Shown: positions 1 through 9,447, counted from the stretch's first letter. The stretch: DNA of 64,000 nt from an uncultured Opitutales bacterium (GCA_900545715.1 URAJ01000006.1:1-64000), one strand, 5' to 3'. Numbers and translations: made by a program. Notes: generated by a model from the letters alone, not told the origin.

Positions 1-146
1 ACTTTCCAAAGGGAATGGATTTGAGAAAAGCTACGGAAAGGGAACTAAAATTTGCATTGAATGAGATCAACTCTCGCCCCCGAAAGACACTAAATTGGAA
101 AAGTCCAAGCGATTATCTTCACGAACTAAAGTGCGCCGCCCCCTAG
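1..146 (+). CDS. IS30-family transposase, C-terminal end (partial)
   Basis: An open frame enters from the left edge and stops at TAG 144-146, giving 47 residues. The segment reads ALNEINSRPRKTLNWKSPSD. This matches the end of the DDE integrase domain of IS30-type transposases, where a helix carrying the catalytic Glu is followed by an N-x-R-P-R-K-x-L-x-W/Y-K-S/T-P motif. The catalytic residues and DNA-binding domain lie outside the window. The stop codon sits inside a perfect GC palindrome, so the right end of the insertion sequence is probably within the next few tens of bases, but no terminal inverted repeat can be defined without the left end. Family assignment is by motif and fairly secure. 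Whether the element is intact cannot be judged. Confidence 0.75.
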   Translation, partial: FPKGMDLRKATERELKFALNEINSRPRKTLNWKSPSDYLHELKCAAP

Positions 147-151
147 GGGGC
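138..151. repeat. Perfect 14-bp palindrome over the transposase stop codon
   Basis: GCCCCCTAGGGGGC is fully self-complementary and contains the TAG stop of the transposase. With no loop it is more likely part of the element end or a protein-binding site than a classic terminator. Confidence 0.5.
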
Positions 152-254
152 AATTAGTAAATGAATCAATAACTTTAATCTTTACAAACAATCAACAATA
201 TCTAAAAACATCTACCGTCAGTTATGCACTGGCGTTTTGAAAATAAAGAAAAAA

Positions 255-283
255 AAGACAAGAATCGGAATTAACTGTAAAAT
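255..283 (+). promoter_or_regulatory. Possible sigma70 promoter for the hyi-like gene
   Basis: AAGACA at 255-260 and TAAAAT at 278-283 are separated by 17 bp. The -10 matches consensus at five of six positions and the -35 at four. Transcription would start near 290, about 70 nt before the chosen ATG at 360. It lies in the short AT-rich space after the transposase. Prediction only. Confidence 0.3.
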
Positions 284-359
284 GTTAAAACGGTAAAAAT
301 TTGATTGAAGATTGCCTCTTAAAGAAAATTATAAGGATAAATTTACGGTAAATAATCTT

Positions 360-1247
360 ATGGACTCAAAAAAAACATCAGGGCAACCTTTCAACCTAAA
401 ATTTGCGCCAAACCCGAGCGGCTGGTGCCGGCATTTTTCCGGGCGCGCGGCAAAACTTTCGCCCGCCGACAAGGTTAAAGTTTTTTATGACGCGGGGTTC
501 CGCGCAATGGAGTTTAACGAATACGGCGAACTTCCCGTCGAGGAGCAAGAGGCTGTCGCAAGGCAGATGGAAAAGTTGGGGATGCAGATGGGCGTATTTG
601 CCCCGCGCGTCGGGAGCTGGGAGGTTCCGAACCTCACCGGAAACATTCTCGACCCAAAATCGCGTATACGCGACAAAGAGGGGGTTAAGCGCATGGTGCG
701 CTCCATTATGGAGTCGGCTCTCGAAGTCGGAAAGCGCGCGGGGGCTAAATGGTTTACAGTTGTAATAGGGGCGGAGGACCCGAGCCTCGAATACGGCTAT
801 CAATTTTCAAACGCTGTCGAGCACCTCAAATACGCCGCGGATTTTCTCGAGAAAAACGACGGCCCCATTATGGTGTTGGAGTCGCTCAATATAAAAAACC
901 ATCCGGGCCTGTGGCTTAAAAAAATTCCGCAGGCGTACGCCGTTTGCAAGGCTGTCGGAAGCCCAAAATGCAAGATTTTAAACGATCTCTACCACCAGCA
1001 GGTCACCGAGGGAAACCTTATTGAAAACATCGACGCCGCCTGGGACGAAATCGCATACTTCCAGATTGCCGACAATCCCGGGCGCAACGAGCCCGGCACG
1101 GGGGAAATAAACTATAAAAAAATTATGGAGCACATTTATAAGAAAGGGTACGAAGGAATAATAGGCCTCGAACTCGTACAATCAAAAGCGACCCCCGAGG
1201 GTGACGAGTTCTTTGTGGACAGCGTCCGCTCGATAGACGTTGCGTAG
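360..1247 (+). CDS. Hydroxypyruvate isomerase-like TIM-barrel protein (sugar phosphate isomerase/epimerase family)
   Basis: The 295-residue product belongs to the AP-endonuclease-2/xylose-isomerase-like TIM-barrel fold. It carries the hallmark of the Hyi family, QIADNPGRNEPGTGEINY, near residues 240-257, where metal and substrate ligands sit. ESLN (about residue 180) supplies another expected metal-binding Glu. Hyi enzymes interconvert hydroxypyruvate and tartronate semialdehyde, but relatives in this phylum act on varied keto-sugars, so the substrate is not certain. I use the ATG at 360 because the 16 codons before it (back to a TTG at 312) look non-coding. There is no strong Shine-Dalgarno at either start. 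No signal peptide is visible, so it should be cytoplasmic. The alkaline phosphatase gene follows 75 nt later on the same strand. Confidence 0.8.
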   Translation: MDSKKTSGQPFNLKFAPNPSGWCRHFSGRAAKLSPADKVKVFYDAGFRAMEFNEYGELPVEEQEAVARQMEKLGMQMGVFAPRVGSWEVPNLTGNILDPKSRIRDKEGVKRMVRSIMESALEVGKRAGAKWFTVVIGAEDPSLEYGYQFSNAVEHLKYAADFLEKNDGPIMVLESLNIKNHPGLWLKKIPQAYAVCKAVGSPKCKILNDLYHQQVTEGNLIENIDAAWDEIAYFQIADNPGRNEPGTGEINYKKIMEHIYKKGYEGIIGLELVQSKATPEGDEFFVDSVRSIDVA

Positions 1248-1322
1248 GCTCGGCATTTTTTGGCGATTCCTTTGCGGGAGCGGCTCTTGAGGGTTGAGAT
1301 AATCTTGGAAACGGAGTGTAAA

Positions 1323-2690
1323 ATGAAACTGCTAAAATACATATTTTTTACGGCGGCGATACTAATGTCGTCTTTGGCGCTTTATGCGGGTGAGACGGTA
1401 AAATATGTTTTCCTATTTATCGGAGACGGAATGTCTATACCGCAAAGAATGACAGCCGAGGAATTTTCACGCATAAATACGGGGAAGGGGCTTGCGATAA
1501 ATTCCATGCCGCACCAGGCTCTGACAATCACCCGCTCAAAGAACTCATTCATTACGGATTCCGCCGCGAGCGGCACGGCGATAGCGTGCGGCGTCAAGAC
1601 TAATAACGGGGCGATAGGCGTGGGGGCGGACGGCTCAAGGCTTCAATCCATTGCCGAGGTCGCGCGGGATTCCGGAAGAAAAGTCGGGATTCTCACGAGC
1701 GTCACCTTAAACCATGCGACTCCCGCATCTTTTTACGGACACAATCCAAGCCGCGGAAATTATTACGAATTGGGGCTTGATATGATAGCTTCCGGCTTCG
1801 ACTTTTTCGGGGGCGGCGGCATCGGCAAGAGCGACGACAAAAAATCGAAAGCCTACAAAGGAGACATTTACAAGCTGGCGGAAAAGGCGGGATACAAGGT
1901 TGTGCGCCGCGACATGGAATCTCTAAGAGCGTTGAAGCCCGGTTGCGGAAAGGTAATCGCGACGGGTTCTGACGGGGCGCTCGAATACTATCTCGACAAC
2001 CCTTCGTCTGCGCGCATATCTGAATTCACAAAGAAGGCGATAGAGCTTCTCGACAACGATAAGGGATTTTTTATCATGGTCGAGGGAGGGAAAATAGACT
2101 GGGCGTGCCACGCCAACGACGCGGCGACGGCGGTTTCGGAAATAATAGATTTTGACAAAGCAGTCGGAGTGGCGTTGGAATTTCTGAGGAAAAACCCCGA
2201 AGACACGCTTGTGGTAGTCACGGCAGACCATGAAACGGGCGGGCTCACAATGGGCAGCGACGGCACTGCCTACAATTCCTACTTGGAGCGCTTGAACGCA
2301 CAGAAAACTTCAAGGGGATTGTTCGACTCCCGCTTGCGCCGCCTTTTGAAGGAAAATGAGGCCCTTGAATTCGGCGGAGTAAAGGCGCTATTGTCTGAGA
2401 CGTTTGGATTTGTTTTCGAGAAGGACTCGAAGTCCGGGCTTGCGCTCTCCGACGATGAGGTGGACGAGCTTAAAGAGGCGTTCGAGGAGTGGAAAGACGA
2501 GCCAAAGGGCGATGAGTTGTCGTTTGTTGCGGCGAAGATTTTGAATAATAAGGCGGGGCTTGCTTGGACGACCCATGCTCACACGGCTCTGCCGGTCGAG
2601 ACTTCCGCCGCGGGTGTTAAATCCGAAAAGTTTTCGGGCACGATAGACAATACGGACATTGCAAAAATATTAAAAAATCTCGTCCGATAG
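1323..2690 (+). CDS. Alkaline phosphatase (PhoA family), exported
   Basis: A 455-residue metal-dependent phosphomonoesterase. Residues 1-22 form a clear Sec signal peptide, so it acts outside the cytoplasm. Motifs of the alkaline phosphatase superfamily are in order: FLFIGDGMS with metal-binding Asp35, TDSAASGTA with the nucleophile Ser80, VEGGKIDWACHAND, VTADHETGG, and a C-terminal THAHTALPV holding the last zinc His. All the main catalytic residues are therefore present. The ATG at 1323 is preceded by GGAG at a good distance and starts the signal peptide exactly. An upstream in-frame start at 1260 would bury the signal peptide behind 21 charged residues and is rejected. It may form a pair with the Hyi-like gene. 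No Pho-box was recognised. Confidence 0.9.
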   Translation: MKLLKYIFFTAAILMSSLALYAGETVKYVFLFIGDGMSIPQRMTAEEFSRINTGKGLAINSMPHQALTITRSKNSFITDSAASGTAIACGVKTNNGAIGVGADGSRLQSIAEVARDSGRKVGILTSVTLNHATPASFYGHNPSRGNYYELGLDMIASGFDFFGGGGIGKSDDKKSKAYKGDIYKLAEKAGYKVVRRDMESLRALKPGCGKVIATGSDGALEYYLDNPSSARISEFTKKAIELLDNDKGFFIMVEGGKIDWACHANDAATAVSEIIDFDKAVGVALEFLRKNPEDTLVVVTADHETGGLTMGSDGTAYNSYLERLNAQKTSRGLFDSRLRRLLKENEALEFGGVKALLSETFGFVFEKDSKSGLALSDDEVDELKEAFEEWKDEPKGDELSFVAAKILNNKAGLAWTTHAHTALPVETSAAGVKSEKFSGTIDNTDIAKILKNLVR

Positions 2691-3021
2691 CCTGATTTTT
2701 GATCGCATTTATATAGTATATAGCAGCGCGGGGTATGCGCTTTTACGCGCGGTGGCAGGATAGCGTCAATCCGCGCGGTTATTGTGGGCGGGCGTTGCGT
2801 TTTATAATGCGGAGCGTGCGAGATTCCTTTACGTCGGGATTTTCGCAGGTCTTGGGCGCGTATTTCGGCATTTTTTGAATGCATGCTCAGAATTTTAGCC
2901 AAAGAACGCTTTGATTCGCATGCTGGCGGGCTTAGACGCGAGAAATTTAGCGCGCAGGCGTCAATAAAAAATTGACGCGCGGGCAATAGCGTTTAAATCT
3001 TGACGCGATTTATAAAAAAAT
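2691..3021. other. Intergenic gap before glnS
   Basis: About 330 bp with no convincing gene on either strand. Frames that run through it are unbroken only by chance and lack ribosome sites. Several GC-rich dyads made of GCGC runs are present, but none has a T-tract that would make it a terminator. Confidence 0.5.
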
Positions 3022-4707
3022 ATGCCGGAAGAATCCGAAAACAAGCAAATGCATTTTATCAGGCAGATAGTTGCCGAAGACATAAAAAACGGGCTGCCGC
3101 CTTCAGCCGTGCACACGCGTTTTCCGCCGGAGCCCAACGGCTGTTTGCACATAGGCCACGCCAAAGCTTTTTGTCTCGATTTTGGGACTGCCATCGAAAA
3201 CGGCGGACTTTGCAACCTGAGGTTCGACGACACAAATCCGGATAAGGAGGACACCCGGTTTGTGGACTCAATCCGCGAGGACGTCCATTGGATGGGGTTC
3301 GATTGGGGCGACCGCGAGTTCTATGCGTCCGACTATTTCGAGCGCCTGTACGGCTTTGCCGAGGAGCTTATAATGAGCGGCAAGGCGTACGTCTGCACAT
3401 TGTCGCCCGAGGAATTTAAGGAATACAGGGGAGTTCCCGGACAGCCCGGCAAGCCGAGCCCGCACAGGGACCGCCCGCCGGAAGAAAGCCTCGATTTATT
3501 CCGCAGAATGAGAGCCGGCGAATTTGAGGAGGGGCAATACGTATTGCGCGCCAAGATAGACATGGCCTCCCCAAACCTTCATATGCGCGACCCCGCCATA
3601 TACAGGATAAAGAAGGAGGCCCACCACCGCACCGGCACAAAGTGGTGCATATACCCTATGTACGACTTTGCCCACTGCCTGAGCGATGCGATAGAGGGCA
3701 TAACCCACTCTCTATGCACTCTCGAATTTGAAGTGCACAGGCCGCTTTACGACTGGTTTATAGACAACACGAGCATTGTTAAGATGCTAAAAGTCCATCC
3801 GCGCCAATACGAATTTGCGCGCCTGAACTTGTCGTACACTATGATGAGCAAGCGCAAGCTTCAGCAGCTTGTTGCCGAAAAAGTAGTGGACGGCTGGGAC
3901 GACCCCCGCATGCCGACTCTTTCGGGAATGAGAAGAAGGGGATACACCCCGGAGGCAATCCGCGACTTTTGCGAAAAGATAGGCGTAACAAAATTTAACA
4001 GCCTTACCGACATCGCCCTGCTTGAACATTGCGTGCGCAACGATTTAAACAAAATATCCTTGCGCAGAATGGCGGTGTTCGACCCCCTCGAAGTGGAGAT
4101 ATCCAACTGGGGCGATGACGAGATAGATATGCTCGACGCCGTAAACAACCCCGAGGACGAATCTGCCGGAACCCGCAAGATACCTTTCTCTAAGCGGATT
4201 TACATCGAGCGCGAAGACTTCATGGAAAACCCGCCGAAAAAGTTTTTCAGGCTTTCTCCCGGAAAAGAAGTGCGTTTGAGGTATGCGTACTTTATGAAGT
4301 GCGACGAGGTTGTGAAGGACTCTTCCGGAAATATGGTAAAGCTGATATGCTCGATAGACAGGGCGTCGCGCGGGGGAAATTCTCCCGACGGGCGCAAGGT
4401 AAAATCGACCATTCACTGGGTGGACGCGTCGGCGGCGAAGAAGGCGAAGGTTCGCCTCTTTGAGAATTTGTTCACGCGCGAGGATATGTCCGATTTGCCC
4501 GAGGGAAGCGACTTCAAGGAATTCTTAAATCCGAATTCGGTTGTGGAGTGCGAGGCACTTGTTGAGCCCTCGCTTATGGAGGCAAAGGCGGGAGAGCATA
4601 TACAATTCGAGCGAAACGCCTACTTCATGCCAGACTCCAAGCTCTCAACGCCCGGGAATCCGGTATTTAACAGAACGGTGACTCTGAAAGACTCGTATGG
4701 CAAGTAG
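3022..4707 (+). CDS. glnS: Glutaminyl-tRNA synthetase
   Basis: 561 residues, close to the 554 of the E. coli enzyme. It charges tRNA-Gln with glutamine in the cytoplasm. The class I signature HIGH is at residues 43-46 within [16 protein letters not shown], and the second signature reads MMSKRK at about 274-279. The N-terminal Rossmann domain is followed by the two anticodon-binding beta-barrels, as expected for GlnRS rather than GluRS; the bacterial GluRS family has an alpha-helical C-terminus instead. A dedicated GlnRS suggests that this organism does not depend only on the transamidation route for Gln-tRNA. The last 11 nt overlap the start of the GH43 gene, so the two are likely co-transcribed although functionally unrelated. 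Confidence 0.96.
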   Translation: MPEESENKQMHFIRQIVAEDIKNGLPPSAVHTRFPPEPNGCLHIGHAKAFCLDFGTAIENGGLCNLRFDDTNPDKEDTRFVDSIREDVHWMGFDWGDREFYASDYFERLYGFAEELIMSGKAYVCTLSPEEFKEYRGVPGQPGKPSPHRDRPPEESLDLFRRMRAGEFEEGQYVLRAKIDMASPNLHMRDPAIYRIKKEAHHRTGTKWCIYPMYDFAHCLSDAIEGITHSLCTLEFEVHRPLYDWFIDNTSIVKMLKVHPRQYEFARLNLSYTMMSKRKLQQLVAEKVVDGWDDPRMPTLSGMRRRGYTPEAIRDFCEKIGVTKFNSLTDIALLEHCVRNDLNKISLRRMAVFDPLEVEISNWGDDEIDMLDAVNNPEDESAGTRKIPFSKRIYIEREDFMENPPKKFFRLSPGKEVRLRYAYFMKCDEVVKDSSGNMVKLICSIDRASRGGNSPDGRKVKSTIHWVDASAAKKAKVRLFENLFTREDMSDLPEGSDFKEFLNPNSVVECEALVEPSLMEAKAGEHIQFERNAYFMPDSKLSTPGNPVFNRTVTLKDSYGK

Positions 4708-5722
4708 TGATACCCTGAAGCGTAGCGCGCTTTTGTCCGCCGCAATTATCGCCTTTTCTCTCTTTGGTTACGCGGGAGTAGGCAATGAGCCCGTGGATTC
4801 GGGCTACGATATTCCCGCCGCCAATCTCAGAATGCGCGATCCCTACGTTTTTGCAGACAAAGAGAGCGGCAAATACTACATGCACGCAAATGGCTTCAAA
4901 TTGTCGGACGCCGAAATATCAAAGTTTGGCGTGGGGCGCAGGGCTCTGTATGCCTACGAGAGCAAAGACTTGAAAAACTGGAAACTGTTAGGACCATCCT
5001 TCATAGCTCCCGCAGACTTTTGGGGAAAATCGGACTTCTGGGCGCCGGATATGTTTTATATAGACGGCAAATATTATATAATAGCCACATTCAGCGCCGA
5101 AAAGCCGTCCATAAAAACCGTGAGTGGAAAATTGGTGCCGATGCGCGGTTGCGCGGTGCTTGTATCCGACAGGCCCGATAAAGGCTTTAAGCCGCTTTCC
5201 GGCAAGCCCATAACGCCCGAAAACTGGATGGCCTTGGACGGCACGCTGTTTGAGGACGGCGACGGCGAACTTTGGCTTCTGTACTGCCGCGAATGGCTGC
5301 AAGTTGGAGACGGCGAAATAGTCGCCCAAAAAATATCCCGCGATATGAAGAAGACGCTTGGAGAGCCGAAGGTTCTGTTCAAGGCGTCGAGCGCGCCGTG
5401 GATAGCGGACAAATCCGGAACGCACGTCACCGATGCGCCGGTCGTAAACCGCCTTCCCGACGGCACTCTATATATGACTTGGTCTTCTTTCTCCGGCAAG
5501 TACCGCATAGGCGCGGCGAAATCGCCTTCCGGAAAAATAGACGGCGAATGGGTGCACTTCCCGCGCGCTTTGAACGACGACGACGGCGGTCACGCGATGG
5601 TTTTTAAAACATTTTCCGGCGACACCAAAATATCCTACCATTCGCCAAATTCAAAAAATGAGACTTTGACGATTCGCGATTTCGGGTTTAAAGACGGCAA
5701 ATTCTTTATTGGCGACAAATAA
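4697..5722 (+). CDS. Glycoside hydrolase family 43-like protein, exported
   Basis: 341 residues with an N-terminal signal peptide (about residues 1-26), so periplasmic or secreted. The five-bladed beta-propeller of GH43 is indicated by LRMRDPYVF with the catalytic-base Asp48, by [14 protein letters not shown], by the conserved Asp in [12 protein letters not shown] (about 180) and by [10 protein letters not shown] followed by ISYHSPN near the C-terminus. Family members remove alpha-L-arabinofuranose or beta-xylose from plant or mucin-type glycans. At the usual general-acid position, often EGP, this protein has TDAP inside [10 protein letters not shown]. That spelling is known in some GH43 subgroups but leaves the exact activity open. 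The start overlaps glnS by 11 nt and is supported by the signal peptide. Confidence 0.8.
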   Translation: MASSDTLKRSALLSAAIIAFSLFGYAGVGNEPVDSGYDIPAANLRMRDPYVFADKESGKYYMHANGFKLSDAEISKFGVGRRALYAYESKDLKNWKLLGPSFIAPADFWGKSDFWAPDMFYIDGKYYIIATFSAEKPSIKTVSGKLVPMRGCAVLVSDRPDKGFKPLSGKPITPENWMALDGTLFEDGDGELWLLYCREWLQVGDGEIVAQKISRDMKKTLGEPKVLFKASSAPWIADKSGTHVTDAPVVNRLPDGTLYMTWSSFSGKYRIGAAKSPSGKIDGEWVHFPRALNDDDGGHAMVFKTFSGDTKISYHSPNSKNETLTIRDFGFKDGKFFIGDK

Positions 5723-5831
5723 TTCATTTGACGATTCGGATTTCAGATATAGAAAATGCCGAAAATGCGAAATTCGCGGGAGCTTAGGCAAAACCGCATT
5801 TAAGAGAGTTTTTTACTTTGAGGAAAAAATT

Positions 5832-6698
5832 ATGAAAGTCTATATAAACGGAAAATATTACGAAAAGGACGACGCGAAAGTGTCGGTGTTCGACCACGGT
5901 TTTTTGTACGGCGACGGTATCTTTGAGGGTATCCGCCTATATAGCGGAAACGTGTTTAAGCTCGACAAACACATAGACAGGCTTTTCCGTTCCGCCCGCG
6001 CAATAATGCTCGATATGCCGTGGACGAAGCAGCAGATAATCGACGCCGTTTGCGACGCATGCCGCACAAACGGGCTTCAAAACGGCTACATACGCCTTGT
6101 CGTGTCCCGCGGCAAGGGAAAGCTCGGGCTCTCTCCGTTTTCGTGCGAGGATCCCCAGCTTGTAATAATCGCCGACGAAATACAGCTTTATCCGCAAGAA
6201 CTTTATGAGTGCGGCTTGAAAGCCTTGACAGTTCCCACGCGCAGGAACTCGCAGGCGGCGCTTCCGCCCATGGTTAAGAGCTTGAATTACCTCAACAATA
6301 TTCTCGCGAAAATCGAGGCCCACAATTCAGGATACGAAGAATGCCTGTTGCTCAACAATGAGGGGTATGTTTCCGAATGCAGCGGAGACAACGTATTTAT
6401 AGTTTTCGACAACAAGCTGATTACGCCCCCGATAAGCTGCGGCTCGCTCGGCGGCATGACGCGCGGAACTGTCATAGAGCTCGCCAAGTCTCTCGACATA
6501 GATTTTGACGAAAAACCGATTACGCGCTTCGACATCTGGACTGCCGACGAGTGCTTCCTTACCGGAACAGCCGCCAAGCTCATTCCGCTTGTAGAGCTCG
6601 ACAAGCGCGTAATAGGCGACGGCAAGCCCGGCAAAATCACAAAGCGCCTGATAGACGCATTCAACGAAGTAGCCCCGAAGATAGGCGTGCATATCTAA
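5832..6698 (+). CDS. ilvE: Branched-chain amino acid aminotransferase (class IV, PLP)
   Basis: A 288-residue fold-type IV aminotransferase that exchanges amino groups between glutamate and the 2-oxo acids of Val, Leu and Ile. The N-terminal MKVYINGKYY and VFDHGFLYGDGIFEGIR are typical of IlvE. The PLP lysine is Lys149 in MVKSLNYLNNI, and ECSGDNVFIV follows as expected. D-amino-acid transaminase and aminodeoxychorismate lyase share this fold, but the GIFEGIR and SLNYL motifs favour IlvE. ATG 5832 has GAGGAAAA just upstream. An in-frame extension of 41 codons back to 5709 is GC-poor, Cys/Arg-rich and overlaps the GH43 stop, so it is rejected. A strong terminator follows. It acts in the same pathway as ilvC 3 kb downstream but is not in an operon with it. 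Confidence 0.88.
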   Translation: MKVYINGKYYEKDDAKVSVFDHGFLYGDGIFEGIRLYSGNVFKLDKHIDRLFRSARAIMLDMPWTKQQIIDAVCDACRTNGLQNGYIRLVVSRGKGKLGLSPFSCEDPQLVIIADEIQLYPQELYECGLKALTVPTRRNSQAALPPMVKSLNYLNNILAKIEAHNSGYEECLLLNNEGYVSECSGDNVFIVFDNKLITPPISCGSLGGMTRGTVIELAKSLDIDFDEKPITRFDIWTADECFLTGTAAKLIPLVELDKRVIGDGKPGKITKRLIDAFNEVAPKIGVHI

Positions 6699-6742
6699 CA
6701 GAGTTGCGGTCTATGCGCTTTTGCGCGGGCATTAAAATTTAA

Positions 6743-6770
6743 GGGACGCCATTTGGCGTCTCTTTTTTTT
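6743..6770 (+). terminator. Rho-independent terminator after ilvE
   Basis: GGGACGCC and GGCGTCTC pair over eight positions (one G-T) around an ATTT loop and are followed by a run of T. Confidence 0.9.
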
Positions 6771-6846
6771 CGCGCCAGTAGTTTTTTTTAGAATAACGGC
6801 GGTAAAATTGTGCGGGTTTAATTAAGCCTTGTGGGGGGGGGCCGTA

Positions 6847-6865
6847 AATTTTTATCATAAAAATT
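6847..6865. repeat. 9-bp inverted repeat, possible operator
   Basis: AATTTTTAT and ATAAAAATT flank a single C, making a near-continuous AT palindrome. It follows directly on a run of nine G (6833-6841). It lies in the 320-bp space between the ilvE terminator and the thioesterase gene, which holds nothing else I can identify. Its tight centre suits a protein-binding site better than an RNA hairpin. Confidence 0.35.
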
Positions 6866-7092
6866 CGGCAAATGGATTTTTATGCGGGCACATTTTTTTT
6901 TTCGATTTGGCATTAAAGAAATCAAATAGAAATGCGATGTAGCCGCTGACTTTTACAATAAAAATATTTTTACGATAATAAATTCGCGCCGCATCGAGAT
7001 TAAATAGTGGAGCGAAAAATAAAAATTTTATATGAAGCAGGGCTATATATTTGTCTTGCGATTTAGCGCCGATGGGAGAAGTTATTTTACAT

Positions 7093-7476
7093 ATGCCAAG
7101 TACAGACAACGACTCTTTTGCAAAGAAACTTGAATTTGAGGTTTTGGAAAGCCGCTTTGGATATTCGCGCGTAAAGGGCAGGGTGAAGCCGGAATTTCTG
7201 AACGGGCTTGGAATAGCGCACGGCGGATATTTGTTCTCAATGGCGGATTTTGCGCTTGCGTTAGCCTCCAATACCGACGAACGCTCGGCAGTCAGCGCGA
7301 GCGCCTCTGTAAACTACATAAGCCCATGCCCGGCCGGCGCGGAAATCACTGCGGAGGCAAAATGCACGTTCTCTGACGAGAAGGGCGCAATATTCGATGT
7401 CCGCGTTTTTGGAGAGTCCTCGGAAAGACCTTTTATGATTTTTCAGGCGCGCGCAATTTTTAAGAGAAAGAAGTAG
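7093..7476 (+). CDS. PaaI-type hotdog thioesterase
   Basis: A 127-residue hotdog-fold protein of the PaaI/YbgC-like acyl-CoA thioesterase group. The motif NGLGIAHGGYLFSMADFALA (residues about 36-55) contains the HGG turn and the central-helix Asp used for catalysis in this group. The following SASASVNYISPCPAGAEI strand is also typical. It probably hydrolyses a small or aromatic acyl-CoA in the cytoplasm; the substrate cannot be read from sequence. ATG 7093 has GGAGAAG 12 nt upstream. ATG 7072 and a TTG at 7051 are possible alternatives. It stands alone between the ilvE terminator and the oxidoreductase gene. Confidence 0.8.
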   Translation: MPSTDNDSFAKKLEFEVLESRFGYSRVKGRVKPEFLNGLGIAHGGYLFSMADFALALASNTDERSAVSASASVNYISPCPAGAEITAEAKCTFSDEKGAIFDVRVFGESSERPFMIFQARAIFKRKK

Positions 7477-7503
7477 TATCCCGTTTTTAGCAGATAAAAA
7501 TGG

Positions 7504-7533
7504 TTGACTAATTAATAAAACGTTAAGATATTT
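7504..7533 (+). promoter_or_regulatory. Possible sigma70 promoter for the Gfo/Idh/MocA gene
   Basis: TTGACT at 7504-7509 and GATATT at 7528-7533 with an 18-bp spacer. The -35 is good and the -10 only fair. The leader would be about 85 nt. Confidence 0.35.
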
Positions 7534-7623
7534 GTAGAGTTCAACGGCGGTACGCATATCCCGGGTGATGGGGGTTTGTCATTTAACGTCGCAGGACAAC
7601 GTCAATTCAACAATTATAATAAT

Positions 7624-8964
7624 ATGGATAGAAGAAGTTTTGTAAAAAATAGTGCAGTAATAGGAGCAGCGGCGGCATTGCCCCGTTTTAGTTTTGCGCA
7701 GGTTAAAGGCAGCGACAGAGTCAAAGTGGCGCTCGTAGGCTGCGGTGGCCGCGGAACGGGAGCTGCATGCAATATGATTGCAGCCGACCCCAATGTAAAA
7801 TTCGTTGCTCTTGGCGACCTATTCAACGGAAGGCCCGACAGAGCCGCTAACAAGATTTATGAATTTGCCAAAAAGACTGTCGGCGAAGCGAAGGCCTCCG
7901 AGATAATCGACACTTCAAAAGTAAAGAAATTTGTAGGTTGGGATAATATTGACCAAGTTCTCGCAGAGGATGTTGATTTGGTTATCGACGCAACCCCGCC
8001 GGTATTCCGCACCCCCCACTATGAAAAGATAGTTGCAGCCGGGAAGCACGCCTTCCTCGAAAAGCCGGGCGCTGTGGACGTAATCCAGGGCCGCAAGATG
8101 TACGAGCTCGCCAAGGAGGCGGAAAAGAAGGGTCTTTGCGTTGTATGCGGCAACCAGCGCCGCTACGACAACCGCTACCAAGACTTGGTAAAGCGCATGC
8201 AGGACGGCGAAATAGGCGAACTCCTAGCCGGACAGTGCTATTGGAACAACGGCGGCTATATTGGCGGTTCTGCCGAAGGAGGCCCTTGGGGCGGCGGCAA
8301 GGAGGGAACAGAGGACACGCTCGAATACCAGATACGCAACTGGTGGAGCTTCATCTGGGTTTCCGGCGACCATATTGTCGAGCAGCACGTCCATAACATC
8401 GACGTATTGATGTGGGCGTTTGGCGACGACCGCCTCCCAATCGAAGTGACGACAGCTCTCGGCGGCAGAAGCACTGACTTGCCTTGCCCGCGCTTTGGCG
8501 ACAGATTCTCGCACTTCGCAATCGACTTTGATATGGGCAACGGCCTTCGCATGGAAAGCTATTGCCATCAGGATCCGAATACGTCCCCGAACGTCAGCGA
8601 GAGAATCGTTGGTTCTAAGGGCATATTCCAGGGATTGCGCCTGACCGACCTCAAGGGTAAGACGATATACGCTCCCGCAAAGCTCGAGCTCGACCCCTAT
8701 ATTGCCGAACACAAATATCTGCTTTCTGCAATACGCAGCGGCAAGAGGGTAAACGAGCTAAAGAACCTCATGAATTCCAATATGGCCGCTATCGCCGGAA
8801 GAATGAGCGCTTTCTCCGGAAAGAGGTTCAAGTACGAATGGATGGTCAAAAAGTCCACGGAAGACATAGTTCCCAAGAATGTCGATTTGATGGGCAAGAC
8901 GCAGGATCTGAGCTTGAAGAATCCGGTATCGGTTCCCGTTCCCGGAAAATACAAGCTTGTATAA
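7624..8964 (+). CDS. Gfo/Idh/MocA-family oxidoreductase with Tat signal
   Basis: 446 residues. The N-terminus MDRRSFVKNSAVIGAAAALP is a twin-arginine signal (RRSFVK) followed by a short hydrophobic stretch, so the folded enzyme is probably exported with its cofactor. Next comes a Rossmann fold with VKVALVGCGGRGTGA for NAD(P) binding, then EKPGAVD, the usual EKP motif carrying the catalytic-region Lys, and a C-terminal alpha/beta domain. Family members oxidise or isomerise sugars and inositols, and Tat-exported versions are very common in Verrucomicrobiota and Planctomycetota. The substrate is unknown. ATG 7624 was chosen because it begins the Tat motif; the 16 codons before it look non-coding. 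The gene has its own terminator and no operon partners. Confidence 0.88.
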   Translation: MDRRSFVKNSAVIGAAAALPRFSFAQVKGSDRVKVALVGCGGRGTGAACNMIAADPNVKFVALGDLFNGRPDRAANKIYEFAKKTVGEAKASEIIDTSKVKKFVGWDNIDQVLAEDVDLVIDATPPVFRTPHYEKIVAAGKHAFLEKPGAVDVIQGRKMYELAKEAEKKGLCVVCGNQRRYDNRYQDLVKRMQDGEIGELLAGQCYWNNGGYIGGSAEGGPWGGGKEGTEDTLEYQIRNWWSFIWVSGDHIVEQHVHNIDVLMWAFGDDRLPIEVTTALGGRSTDLPCPRFGDRFSHFAIDFDMGNGLRMESYCHQDPNTSPNVSERIVGSKGIFQGLRLTDLKGKTIYAPAKLELDPYIAEHKYLLSAIRSGKRVNELKNLMNSNMAAIAGRMSAFSGKRFKYEWMVKKSTEDIVPKNVDLMGKTQDLSLKNPVSVPVPGKYKLV

Positions 8965-9014
8965 TCCATTCATTGATGCCTGAAGCGGGGTTGTTTCCCG
9001 CAGATGTAAATTTA

Positions 9015-9047
9015 GAGGTCGCCAATTATCTTGGCGGCCTTTTTTTT
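9015..9047 (+). terminator. Rho-independent terminator
   Basis: AGGTCGCCAA and TTGGCGGCCT pair over ten positions with one T-G, followed by eight T. Confidence 0.92.
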
Positions 9048-9048
9048 A

Positions 9049-9447
9049 GATAGCCTATTCGGTAATCGAACCGTAGAATTCTAAAAAAATCTTTTTTATA
9101 GTTTTTTAGTATAAAATTTTTTATATGCGAAAAAAATGCAATCTAAGATACGTTGGTTGCACAGAAAGAATCCAAATAAAGAAGCACTGAATGCAAGATG
9201 ATTCCAATATTTTATCGCGTATTTTTCCGCTTAAAAAAATCGCAAAAGAAATAAAATACGCGGAGAATCGCTTTGAATTTTTTTGCAATGGAATGTCTGC
9301 AAAGTGTTTATTTTAGGGAGATGGAGGCTTATCGGGCGCCTGCAAAAATACAAAGTTTTTGAGTGTTAAGGAAGTGTCATAAAATAGTTGCAATTTATTT
9401 TTTAAGCATCATATTTCTTTAACTAAATTTTTTAACAGGAAAAAAAT
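9049..9447. other. AT-rich leader region upstream of ilvC with an inverted repeat
   Basis: About 400 bp without a gene. It holds a 10-bp inverted repeat, CGCGTATTTT at 9216-9225 and AAAATACGCG at 9253-9262, with a 27-nt spacer. A weak promoter candidate is TTGCAA at 9388-9393 followed 16-17 bp later by CATATT. No leader peptide with a run of Val, Leu or Ile codons was found, so classic attenuation is not supported. Confidence 0.4.

Noticed and set aside
9049..9447. Attenuator leader peptide or riboswitch before ilvC
   Set aside because: No short frame rich in Val, Leu or Ile codons followed by alternative hairpins, and no known riboswitch core was recognised.
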